Source of the DNA: Oceanospirillales bacterium
GTDB taxonomy: Bacteria > Pseudomonadota > Gammaproteobacteria > Xanthomonadales > SZUA-36
Length of the DNA stretch: 40,406 bases
Reading direction: 5' to 3'
Assembly (NCBI GenBank): GCA_003232965.1
Contig: QIKG01000097.1
Coordinates: forward strand, 1 to 40,406
Each line of letters opens with the position of its first letter. Position 1 is the first letter of the stretch. The position numbers and the translations under genes were made by a program. The notes under the pieces were generated by a model. It made no database searches and was not told where the DNA came from. It worked only from the letters and a program-made list of their open reading frames with translations. Of this stretch, positions 7,234 through 14,619 are shown one piece after another.

Positions 7234-8260
7234 TGGTTATATTTTCGTCTGGGGGTGTGGGCATAAATGCCCACGCGTTCCCCCGATCAAGATACCACCG
7301 ATATGTCGATGCTATCCCTTCATGTAAGCCAACCCCAGCCTCCCAGCCAAGCGTTTTTACCGCAGATACATCCAACAACTTACGCATGCTGCCATCCGGG
7401 TACTCGCTGTTATATTGAATTTTTCCCTCATAGCCAACCACCTCGCGAATAATCTCCGCAAGCTCGGCAATCGAAACATCACTACCGGTGCCTATATTCA
7501 GATGCGACTGGCGTGGATGAGTATACTCTGCATAAACAGCCTGCGCTAAACAGGCAATATATACGCAAGCATCAGCCAAATCATCTACATGTAAAAACTC
7601 ACGTCGGGGCTTACCACTTCCCCAAATTTCAACCGTTGGGCTGCCTGTCTGCTTTGCCTCATGAAATTTGCGTAACAACGCTGGCAAAACATGGCTGGTT
7701 TCTAAATCAAAGTTATCGTTGCTGCCATACAGGTTAGTCGGCATCACACTGCGAAAATCTGTGCCATATTCCCGATTATAGGACTCACATAACTTTATCC
7801 CGGCAATCTTCGCAATCGCATAAGGCTCGTTAGTTTCTTCTAATACTCCGGTCAACAGACAATCTTCCGACATCGGCTGCGCTGCCTGTTTTGGGTAGAT
7901 ACAGGAACTGCCCAAAAACAATAAACGCTCAACACCGACCTGATAGGCAGCATCAATGACATTGGCGGCCATCATAAGGTTGCTATAAATAAACTGTGCC
8001 GGCCAGGTATTGTTGGCGTGAATGCCACCCACACGCGCGGCGGCCAGGAACACAAAATCCGGCTTCTCGTCCTGCATAAAATCGCGTACTTGTTGTTGAT
8101 TTTCAAGATCCAGCTCAGCACGGGTTTTTAAAATCAAATTTCCACAACCGGCTTCCTGCAAGCGACGCACCAGCGCCGAACCTACCATGCCACCATGACC
8201 TGCCACATAAATTTTGCCAGCGCGCAGTCGGCCTAATTCATAAGCATTAGGTTTATTCAT
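7229..8260 (-). CDS. fcl: GDP-L-fucose synthase
   Basis: The enzyme epimerises and reduces GDP-4-keto-6-deoxymannose to GDP-L-fucose. ATG 8260 overlaps the gmd 3' end by eight bases. The NADP-binding motif is VAGHGGMVGSAL, with AARVGGIHANN, LGSSCIYPKQA and the catalytic YAIAK (Y and K). The C-terminal YPDGSMRKLLDVS is typical. The protein is 343 residues; the family usually ends shortly after a STYRWYLD-type helix. Here about 16 extra residues (NAWAFMPT onward) come from the inserted repeat E, and the stop lies inside repeat D. The frame upstream of ATG 8260 overlaps gmd and is rejected as a start. Confidence 0.95.
   Translation of the reverse strand: MNKPNAYELGRLRAGKIYVAGHGGMVGSALVRRLQEAGCGNLILKTRAELDLENQQQVRDFMQDEKPDFVFLAAARVGGIHANNTWPAQFIYSNLMMAANVIDAAYQVGVERLLFLGSSCIYPKQAAQPMSEDCLLTGVLEETNEPYAIAKIAGIKLCESYNREYGTDFRSVMPTNLYGSNDNFDLETSHVLPALLRKFHEAKQTGSPTVEIWGSGKPRREFLHVDDLADACVYIACLAQAVYAEYTHPRQSHLNIGTGSDVSIAELAEIIREVVGYEGKIQYNSEYPDGSMRKLLDVSAVKTLGWEAGVGLHEGIASTYRWYLDRGNAWAFMPTPPDENITR
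7251..7277 (+). repeat. REP-like palindromic repeat, copy E, inside the 3' end of fcl
   Basis: The perfect palindrome GTGGGCATAAATGCCCAC is flanked by CGCG on its right. The element lies inside the fcl reading frame and is translated as NAWAFMPT near the C terminus. Copies D and E are about 20 bases apart. Confidence 0.8.
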
Positions 8261-9365
8261 GGTAGTTAAATACCTTGTAACCTTCCTTGGCAATAACCGC
8301 ATCACGGCGTGCCAGTTGCAGGTCTTCATGGACCATCTCTTTAACCAACTCAATAAATGAGGTTTTAGGCTCCCAACCCAGGTTTTTCTTGGCTTTGGAA
8401 GGGTCCCCTAATAAATTTTCAACCTCGGTAGGGCGGAAATAGCGTGGATCAATACGCACTATCACTTCGCCGGCTTGCGGGCCCTCGCCTTCGAGGTTTT
8501 CAATAATCCTACCGACTTCATCAACGCCATCGCCTTCCCAGCCTATGGTCATGCCAAGAAAGCCCAGCGCTCGCTCAACAAACTCTCGCACCGAGTGTTG
8601 CTCGCCGGTAGCAATCACATAATCTTCCGCCTTATCCTGCTGCAGCATCATCCATTGGGCTTCTACATAATCTCGCGCGTGGCCCCAGTCACGTTGAGAA
8701 TCGATATTGCCTAGAAAAAGAGCATCCTGAAGGCCGGTTTTAATTCTGGCAAGTGCGCGGGTGATTTTACGGGTCACAAAAGTCTCACCGCGCTGTGGGG
8801 ATTCGTGATTAAACAAAATACCGTTACAGGCATACATACCATAGGCTTCGCGGTAGTTGACCACTATCCAGTAAGCATACAACTTAGCTGCGCCATAGGG
8901 TGAGCGTGGGTAAAAGGGTGTGGTTTCAGTTTGCGGAGTTTCCTGTACAAGACCATACAGTTCGGAGGAGGATGCCTGATAAAAGCGGGTTTTATCTGTC
9001 AGCTTTAATATACGAATAGCCTCAAGTAACCGCAACGGCCCTAGCCCATCCGCATTAGCGGTATATTCCGGCATTTCAAAAGAAACACCCACATGGCTTT
9101 GAGCGGCCAAATTGTAAATTTCATCCGGTTGAATTTCTTGTACCACTCGAATCAAATTGGTTGAATCGGTCATATCCCCATAATGGAGGATAAAATTTCG
9201 ACCTGTTACATGAGGATCTTGATACAGGTGGTCTATTCGATCGGTATTGAATGAGGATGCGCGGCGTTTCAAGCCATGGACTTCATAGCCCTTTTTTAAT
9301 AAAAACTCCGCAAGATATGCGCCATCCTGGCCTGTAACACCGGTAACTAGTGCTTTTTTTCTCAA
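8253..9365 (-). CDS. gmd: GDP-mannose 4,6-dehydratase
   Basis: This 370-residue enzyme converts GDP-D-mannose to GDP-4-keto-6-deoxy-D-mannose, the first step to GDP-L-fucose and GDP-rhamnose. The motifs are TGVTGQDGAYLAEFLL, the specificity loop LKRRASSFNTDRIDHLY, the catalytic SSSELYG (Ser/Thr and Glu) and YGAAKLYAYW (Tyr and Lys), followed by NHESPQRGETFVTRKI. The start is TTG 9365: no ATG is near, GAGGGG lies about nine bases upstream, and the beta strand KKALVTG follows at once. It is the first gene of the minus-strand operon; its promoter should lie in 9366-9615. Confidence 0.96.
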   Translation of the reverse strand: MRKKALVTGVTGQDGAYLAEFLLKKGYEVHGLKRRASSFNTDRIDHLYQDPHVTGRNFILHYGDMTDSTNLIRVVQEIQPDEIYNLAAQSHVGVSFEMPEYTANADGLGPLRLLEAIRILKLTDKTRFYQASSSELYGLVQETPQTETTPFYPRSPYGAAKLYAYWIVVNYREAYGMYACNGILFNHESPQRGETFVTRKITRALARIKTGLQDALFLGNIDSQRDWGHARDYVEAQWMMLQQDKAEDYVIATGEQHSVREFVERALGFLGMTIGWEGDGVDEVGRIIENLEGEGPQAGEVIVRIDPRYFRPTEVENLLGDPSKAKKNLGWEPKTSFIELVKEMVHEDLQLARRDAVIAKEGYKVFNYHE

Positions 9366-9615
9366 TGTCGGGAACCCCTCGAAAAATTTAGTGACTGCCT
9401 ACTACCTTACTAAGGTAGCCTAACTATACAATTGTACCGTATTGAATTTATAAAATGTACAGAGTTAGCGTGCAAGCGGCTTTAGCCTTGACTTTAAGTG
9501 CTGTCGATGAGATTACAATAATATCACAGGGTCTATATCATTCCGCTATAATTAAAACCCTGAAACCCAAACCCTTGTTTGGCACAACAAAAACGTATAA
9601 GCATCCCTTAATATA
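9366..9615. promoter_or_regulatory. Divergent intergenic region gmd / cysH-like gene
   Basis: This 250-base gap between divergent genes must hold promoters for both. It is AT-rich. Rightward candidates are TTGACT at 9488 with TACAAT at 9514 (spacing of 20, too long) and an isolated TATAAT at 9547-9552 about 64 bases before the start codon. No ribosome-binding site is obvious before ATG 9616. Neither promoter can be assigned with confidence. Confidence 0.4.
9402..9418. promoter_or_regulatory. Perfect inverted repeat upstream of gmd, possible operator
   Basis: CTACCTTA-C-TAAGGTAG is a perfect 8-base inverted repeat with a one-base centre, 37 bases upstream of the gmd TTG and in the divergent gap before the CysH-like gene. 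No T-run follows on either strand, so it is not a classic terminator. An operator for a dimeric regulator is possible but unproven. Confidence 0.35.
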
Positions 9616-10269
9616 ATGAATGTAGAACAAATAACCGAAACGATTCGGGGTTATCAAAAAGACGGAAAGAGACTGTTTGCAAGCTCCTCTTTCCAAACTC
9701 ATAGCATCCCCCTGTTACACATAATTAGCCAAATTGATCGCTCCATTCCAGTCATATTTATCAATACAGGTTATTTGTTCCCTGCAACATTAATATTTCG
9801 TGACCAGGTGGCTAAATCACTAGGGCTTACCATCATCAATGTATCATCGGTTGTCTCGCGCAATTTACAAAGGGATGGAACTGGAAACCTTTTTTTCACC
9901 TCCGACCCAGACCGGTGCTGCTATTTGAACAAAACCCAGCCAATGGAGCCAGTTCTTACAGAATATGATATCTGGATTAACGGTATTCGTGCTGACCAAA
10001 ATGCCAATCGCAATAAAATGAGCGTAGAACAAGATGGCGCCTTTAACTGCAAGCGATTTCACCCACTTCTTGACTGGGATAACCGGATGGTTTATCGCTA
10101 TATTAATCAGCACAAGCTCCCCCGACACCCACTGGATGACCAGGGGTATTTAAGTATTGGTTGTGAGCCTTGTACTCGAAAATTAGATATGACAAACGAT
10201 CGCGACGGACGCTGGTTCGGTTTAAATAAAACCGAATGTGGCCTGCATACTGACCTGGTGAGCAAATAA
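9616..10269 (+). CDS. CysH-family APS/PAPS reductase-like protein, [4Fe-4S] type
   Basis: This 217-residue protein belongs to the adenylylsulfate / phosphoadenylylsulfate reductase family, which reduces activated sulfate to sulfite. The PP-loop is ASSSFQTHS (residues 22-30). The four cluster cysteines expected for the assimilatory APS-reductase type are present: CC at 101-102 and CxxC at 183-186. The catalytic C-terminal cysteine lies in ECGLHT (Cys209). The family is usually part of cysteine biosynthesis. Here it heads a surface-polysaccharide operon, overlapping a sugar-nucleotide SDR gene by one base (TAATG), and lies 5 kb from a UDP-sulfoquinovose synthase homologue that would need sulfite. 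A dedicated sulfite supply is my inference. ATG 9616 has no obvious ribosome-binding site. Confidence 0.85.
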   Translation: MNVEQITETIRGYQKDGKRLFASSSFQTHSIPLLHIISQIDRSIPVIFINTGYLFPATLIFRDQVAKSLGLTIINVSSVVSRNLQRDGTGNLFFTSDPDRCCYLNKTQPMEPVLTEYDIWINGIRADQNANRNKMSVEQDGAFNCKRFHPLLDWDNRMVYRYINQHKLPRHPLDDQGYLSIGCEPCTRKLDMTNDRDGRWFGLNKTECGLHTDLVSK

Positions 10270-11186
10270 TGAAAATACTAATTACCGGCGGCGCAGGTTA
10301 TGTTGGAACCGTACTCAGCTATCAACTGGAAAATATCGCTGATATAGAAGAAATTATCATTTATGACAATTTACACCGCGGTAACTACAACCTGTTTATT
10401 GGCAGTAGCAAGTTAAAGAAAAAGTTAAGCTTTGTTGCAGGGGATATTCTTGATACCCGCAAACTGAAGCAGGCTCTTGAAGGTGTCGACATCGTTTATC
10501 ATTTAGCCGCAACTGTAACCACGCCCTTTGCTGACCAGGACCCGCATTTTTTTGAACAAATCAATCACTGGGGAACCGCTGAGTTAGTTAACGCCGTAGA
10601 AAAGAGCGGTGTCAAAAAATTCATTTATCTCAGCAGTGCATCTGTCTATGGAGATACTGCTGAAGAAGTTGATATAAATACCCCGGCAAATCCGATAACT
10701 TTCTACAGCATCTCAAAAATGCGTGGTGAAGAGCATGTCAGCAGATTGTCTGAATTAAAAATTGATACCTATATTTTTCGTTGCGCTAATGTGTATGGTT
10801 ATAGTAAAAGCATGCGATTTAATTCAGTCATCAACCGGTTTATGTTCAACGCAAACTTCACAAACCGCATCACCATTAACGGGAATGGTGAACAGCAGCG
10901 TTCGTTTATTCATATTGAAAAAGCTGCTTCTACCCTAGCCAGCCTTGTAAATACAAATTTAGTGGGTGGAAAATACAACCTCACAGAAAATATACTCTCT
11001 ATTAATGACATTGCTGACACGCTAAAGGAAGTTTATTCAAACCTAGAATATCTTTATATAAATCAGCAGCTTAATCTACATCAGCTCAAATTAAAGCCTG
11101 ACCCTGTTGTTAATGCGATGTCCAATACCAAAACACCAAGCCTGAAAGAATCACTTGAAATTTTTAAAAAGGCATTTACTTTTTAG
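10269..11186 (+). CDS. NAD-dependent epimerase/dehydratase (extended SDR)
   Basis: The protein has 305 residues. The Rossmann motif TGGAGYVGTVLSYQL (GxxGxxG) opens the protein. DNLHRGNYN, GDILD and HLAA follow. The active site has SSASVYG and the Tyr-x3-Lys pair in FYSISKMRGE. IHIEKAAS takes the place of the usual VHVDDVA. The family makes or epimerises NDP-sugars such as UDP-hexoses; the product cannot be deduced. The start codon overlaps the CysH-like stop (TAATG), so the two are probably translated together, and their products may belong to one branch of the glycan pathway. Confidence 0.85.
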   Translation: MKILITGGAGYVGTVLSYQLENIADIEEIIIYDNLHRGNYNLFIGSSKLKKKLSFVAGDILDTRKLKQALEGVDIVYHLAATVTTPFADQDPHFFEQINHWGTAELVNAVEKSGVKKFIYLSSASVYGDTAEEVDINTPANPITFYSISKMRGEEHVSRLSELKIDTYIFRCANVYGYSKSMRFNSVINRFMFNANFTNRITINGNGEQQRSFIHIEKAASTLASLVNTNLVGGKYNLTENILSINDIADTLKEVYSNLEYLYINQQLNLHQLKLKPDPVVNAMSNTKTPSLKESLEIFKKAFTF

Positions 11187-11263
11187 TTCTTGATAAGGCA
11201 AATAAAACAACCGCTCAGTCAATTGATTAATTCGATCTTATTGCCTGGTTTTCTGGTGTCAAA

Positions 11264-11959
11264 TCAGTTTTTAATAAATTGCTTATAGGCACTAACAACT
11301 TCCTCAGTCTCACCAATCATCTTGATTTTTCCTTGATCTAGCCATAGTGCGCGCTCACAAAGTTTTAGTATCTGATTCATGGAATGAGAAACCAGAACAA
11401 CCGTTTGTTTTGAGTTAATTTTATCCAGCATGGCCTTATTAGCTTTCAGCTTAAATTTACCATCACCTACACCGAGAACTTCGTCAATCAGCAAAAGCTC
11501 TGATCTCATTTTCAGCGCCACTGAAAACCCAAGCCGGGCACGCATGCCGCTTGAGTAGGTTTTAATCGGATTGTCAATAAAATCTTCGAGCTCTGAAAAC
11601 TCAATAATTTCATCAAGCATGGCAAGCACTTCTCGTTTACGGGCTCCCAAAAACATGCCACTAATAATCGCATTGTCCCTACCGGACAGCTCAGGATCAA
11701 AGCCTAAGGCTAAAGACAGTAGGGCAACCTGCTTGCAGTGCCAGCTAACTGTGCCGCTATCGACCTCATAAATATTGGCCAACACCCTTAACAAAGTAGA
11801 TTTACCACAACCATTAGAGCCCAAAACACCCAGTGTTTCACCTCTTTTTATGGTAAAACTCACATCCTCAAGGGCTGCAAAATAATCATGCCGAAAAAAG
11901 GAACGGCGGGTTCTGTATTGAACCCCAACATTATGCAATTCCATCACATTATTGTTCAC
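11264..11959 (-). CDS. wzt: Polysaccharide ABC exporter ATP-binding protein (Wzt/KpsT type)
   Basis: The protein has 231 residues. Walker A is GSNGCGKSTLLR, the ABC signature is YSSGMRARLGFS, Walker B is LLLIDEVLGVGD, and the switch His lies in VLVSHSMNQI. The family energises export of undecaprenyl-linked O-polysaccharide or capsule through Wzm. The protein ends right after the nucleotide-binding domain. It lacks the extra C-terminal carbohydrate-binding domain that recognises capped chain ends in the E. coli O9a type. That suggests a system where export is not gated by a terminal modification. The start overlaps the permease stop by four bases. Confidence 0.93.
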   Translation of the reverse strand: MNNNVMELHNVGVQYRTRRSFFRHDYFAALEDVSFTIKRGETLGVLGSNGCGKSTLLRVLANIYEVDSGTVSWHCKQVALLSLALGFDPELSGRDNAIISGMFLGARKREVLAMLDEIIEFSELEDFIDNPIKTYSSGMRARLGFSVALKMRSELLLIDEVLGVGDGKFKLKANKAMLDKINSKQTVVLVSHSMNQILKLCERALWLDQGKIKMIGETEEVVSAYKQFIKN

Positions 11960-12732
11960 TGTGCTATCAACCGCGCATAATTAGTTTCTGTTTTTCGGTA
12001 ATACCATGTCATAGCGATAATTAAAACCAAACTACCAAGGCAAATCAAACCCAGTGCAGACCAGTCAGGGAGAACATTATCCATTAGCACCTGTCGATAG
12101 TTTTTAATTAGGTTAGCTATAGGGTTCATCAAAAATAGGCGCTGATGATCCGGGTGAATAACATCTGTATAACTATAAAATATTCCTGAGCCTAGCATCA
12201 GGGCCATTAATCCCGTAGAAACCAAATATCGAAAATCAGGAATATAGGGCGTCACTGCCGCCACCAACATCGCAACCGCAAAAGTTAACAAAAACTGAGT
12301 TAATATCACAAAAATTATACTAAGCCAGACCCAGGAAATATCAAGCCCATAGAGATACAAAAAACCAAACATAAACGCAAACACCACTGTTTGCTTGAAA
12401 GCATCCTGAAATACAACCAATAGCGGAAAGAAAGGCATTGGAATAGACACTTGGTTAATCAGACCGCGACCTGCAGTGATCGAGCCAGTCGCATTGCCAA
12501 TGCTACGGGAAAACCACGAAAAAGGGATTCTTCCACAGATCAGAAAAATTAAAAAATTTGATGTCCTTGTTTCCAGAAAAACACCGAAAACCAGATAGAG
12601 TACCGCCACCATCAAGGCAGGCTCCAATAACCACCAAATATAACTAAGGTAGGTTTTTGAGGCCTCAGATTTTAAATTGAACACCAACTTGGTGAAGAAC
12701 ACCTCAACGAGGTGTGCTCTAGATATAAACAT
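11956..12732 (-). CDS. wzm: Polysaccharide ABC exporter permease (Wzm/KpsM type)
   Basis: This 258-residue inner-membrane protein has about six transmembrane segments and the ABC-2 layout. The N-terminal amphipathic part includes KSEASKTYLSYIWWLLEPAL, with the YLSYIWWLLEP motif typical of Wzm/RfbA permeases. GSGIFYSYTDV and a terminal NPIANLIKNYRQVLM segment are also characteristic. It forms the channel for undecaprenyl-linked glycan together with the neighbouring ATPase. The order permease-ATPase with a 4-base overlap is standard. The pair is on the minus strand, divergent from the glycosyltransferase at 12964. The ribosome-binding site is weak. Confidence 0.93.
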   Translation of the reverse strand: MFISRAHLVEVFFTKLVFNLKSEASKTYLSYIWWLLEPALMVAVLYLVFGVFLETRTSNFLIFLICGRIPFSWFSRSIGNATGSITAGRGLINQVSIPMPFFPLLVVFQDAFKQTVVFAFMFGFLYLYGLDISWVWLSIIFVILTQFLLTFAVAMLVAAVTPYIPDFRYLVSTGLMALMLGSGIFYSYTDVIHPDHQRLFLMNPIANLIKNYRQVLMDNVLPDWSALGLICLGSLVLIIAMTWYYRKTETNYARLIAQ

Positions 12733-12812
12733 TCTTATTCACTAATGTGACCGCACAATTTGCATTGTAACACTTTCGCACTCACCGGTAATTGTTGGAT
12801 CAAGGTCAGGCT

Positions 12813-12840
12813 TTGAGTGCCGCTTCTTTAATGTATGATA
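12813..12840 (+). promoter_or_regulatory. Candidate promoter for the GT2/SDR operon
   Basis: TTGAGT (12813) is followed after 16 bases by ATGATA (12835), or after 15 by TATGAT, with a TG just before. It points toward the gene at 12964. This is the best match in the 231-base divergent gap, but not a strong one. Confidence 0.35.
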
Positions 12841-12852
12841 GGCACCTAATCG

Positions 12853-12886
12853 GTTTAGACCCCTGAGTTTAGACTTGAGTTTAGAC
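12853..12886 (+). repeat. Three direct repeats of GTTTAGAC
   Basis: GTTTAGAC occurs at 12853, 12867 and 12879, spaced 14 and 12 bases apart, directly downstream of the candidate promoter. It could be a regulator-binding array or a chance slippage repeat. Confidence 0.5.
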
Positions 12887-12963
12887 TGTGCCCTCTTGCT
12901 CATCAACAAGAGCTTGTTTCAACAAAGCCTGCCTGTGCAGCCTTACATGCAAAGTGGTGTCAG

Positions 12964-14559
12964 ATGCGAGAAGTTTTTTACAAGGCTTACTTCAAACTGC
13001 TGTCTATACGGCCACTGGGCGCTTGGATGCAGAATTTGCGTCAAATTCTTGGCAAACACCTTAATCAGGCCGCTACGAAAAACGATTTAGTCACAATAAG
13101 GGCCCTTGCACAGCATCGCCATGCAGCTATTCTAAAGCTGATTAATAAAAACAGAAGAAAACGGACTGACCTACCGAGCATAGACTTGGTATTGGTTGCA
13201 AGCAATGATATTAAAAGCTTTGTGATCAGCCTACGCACAATCAAAAAACAGTCATACCCTAGTGAAAAAATCACACTAACGATCCTGCTGCTAGGAAATC
13301 AACAAATATCTGCAATGCCACTGCTGCCCGTTAATACTTTCAAGGCACAATATATCCAACTAACAGAGGAAAACACCACAGCCGCCTTTTTTCAGGCTAT
13401 CGAAAACCTAAGCGCCCCTTACTTTTTGCTAATGCAGCAACCATTTGAGTTAGCTGAACACTGTCTTGAAACCTGTGTACAAAATTGCATAGCAAGCGAT
13501 ACAGACACCAGCTTGTGGGAACTTAGTCCATCACTTAGCAAGCGAGTAACCTATTATGACCCTGTAACGCTGGAGGTTCCGAGTTCCGATTTAGAGCTTG
13601 GCATTATCAGGCGACAGTCATACCTTACTATTGGTGGCTTTAATCCACAACTTCCGCTTTCTCAACAAGGGTTTGATCTAGGCTTCCGTCTACGCTCTCA
13701 CGGGTATCGCTTGAAAAACATTGGCCAATCCGAGCTTTACCAAAGCTCTCGTGTAAGCAACAACAGCCTAATACAATCATCAAGATTGCATAGCCAAGAA
13801 ACTGATTTCGGTATGGGGTCCTGCCTTAAGCTTTCAACAGTACTTCCCCAAAAAGAGACTAAAGTTTCGATAGTTATGCGCACTTATGCAGGCAGAAGTG
13901 CATGGCTTCACGAAAGCATTTGTAGTGTACTCAACCAGACTCACCCTAATATTGAGCTTATTATTATTGAAGACGGCTCAAATGAGCATTCGGTGCTGAT
14001 AAATCAACTCCTACCCGCATTAAACCCTGGGCAGAGCATAAAGTACTTAAGCCAACAGAAGCTTGGCAAAGCCCATGCCGGCAACCTAGGCCTAGAGAGC
14101 GCTACCGGCAACTATATTGGTTTTTTGGATGATGACGACCTATTGTTTGCCAATCATGTTGAGTTGCTATTAGGCACAGCCCTTGCAAACAAGCAGGCAA
14201 GCGGGGCATACGCACTAGCCTGGGAGGTGCGAACGGCTACTCCCCCGGGAATGCCATACGCTGAACAACACTACGAAGTACCCGCAACATCTCGACAAAC
14301 CTATTCCCGAGAGGCCTTCCTGAAACATAACCTCTGGTCGATTCAAAGCGTGCTCTTTGAAAGAAGCCTTTATGACCGATATGGGGGCTTCAATATTAAA
14401 TGTGAACACCTGGAAGACTGGGATCTATGGCTTCGCTACACCCAGACATCCCACTTTGCATTTCTTCCCCATATCACATCACTTTACCGCACGCCTGCCG
14501 ACCCTTATCAATTTTTATCTCGCGTCGGCAATCCAGAAAGAAGAGCCCTGATAGAGTAA
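12964..14559 (+). CDS. GT2 glycosyltransferase with degenerate N-terminal GT-A domain
   Basis: The protein has 531 residues. The C-terminal half (about 300-531) is a clear GT2 domain: VSIVMRTYAGRSAWLHESIC, IIIEDGSN, KAHAGNLGLESATGNYI and FLDDDDLLF with the DxD-type metal site at 389-392. ECEHLEDWDLW-type residues are near the end. The N-terminal half (about 70-260) resembles a second GT-A domain (SIDLVLVASNDIKSFVISL) but lacks a recognisable DxD, so it may be inactive or structural. The protein presumably extends the undecaprenyl-linked glycan. It starts the plus-strand run of glycan genes; the next gene is 60 bases downstream after a small hairpin at 14572-14590. Confidence 0.8.
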   Translation: MREVFYKAYFKLLSIRPLGAWMQNLRQILGKHLNQAATKNDLVTIRALAQHRHAAILKLINKNRRKRTDLPSIDLVLVASNDIKSFVISLRTIKKQSYPSEKITLTILLLGNQQISAMPLLPVNTFKAQYIQLTEENTTAAFFQAIENLSAPYFLLMQQPFELAEHCLETCVQNCIASDTDTSLWELSPSLSKRVTYYDPVTLEVPSSDLELGIIRRQSYLTIGGFNPQLPLSQQGFDLGFRLRSHGYRLKNIGQSELYQSSRVSNNSLIQSSRLHSQETDFGMGSCLKLSTVLPQKETKVSIVMRTYAGRSAWLHESICSVLNQTHPNIELIIIEDGSNEHSVLINQLLPALNPGQSIKYLSQQKLGKAHAGNLGLESATGNYIGFLDDDDLLFANHVELLLGTALANKQASGAYALAWEVRTATPPGMPYAEQHYEVPATSRQTYSREAFLKHNLWSIQSVLFERSLYDRYGGFNIKCEHLEDWDLWLRYTQTSHFAFLPHITSLYRTPADPYQFLSRVGNPERRALIE

Positions 14560-14571
14560 GTAAAAAGCTGT

Positions 14572-14590
14572 ATACTTACCGGTTAAGTAT
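14572..14590 (+). other. Small hairpin between GT2 and dehydratase genes
   Basis: ATACTTA-CCGGT-TAAGTAT forms a 7-base stem with a 5-base loop just after the glycosyltransferase stop. An A-run rather than a T-run follows on the plus strand, so it is more likely an RNA processing or stability element than a rightward terminator. Confidence 0.35.
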
Positions 14591-14619
14591 TCAAAAAAAT
14601 ACATTGGGGATCCTTTAGG

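Noticed and set aside
4702..7277. Clustered short palindromes considered as a CRISPR array
   Set aside because: The copies alternate in orientation, have irregular gaps of tens of bases to more than 2 kb, and no cas genes are nearby.
8261..8353. Upstream start for GDP-fucose synthase
   Set aside because: It would overlap gmd by 100 bases and adds residues with no family match; ATG 8260 directly precedes the conserved start.
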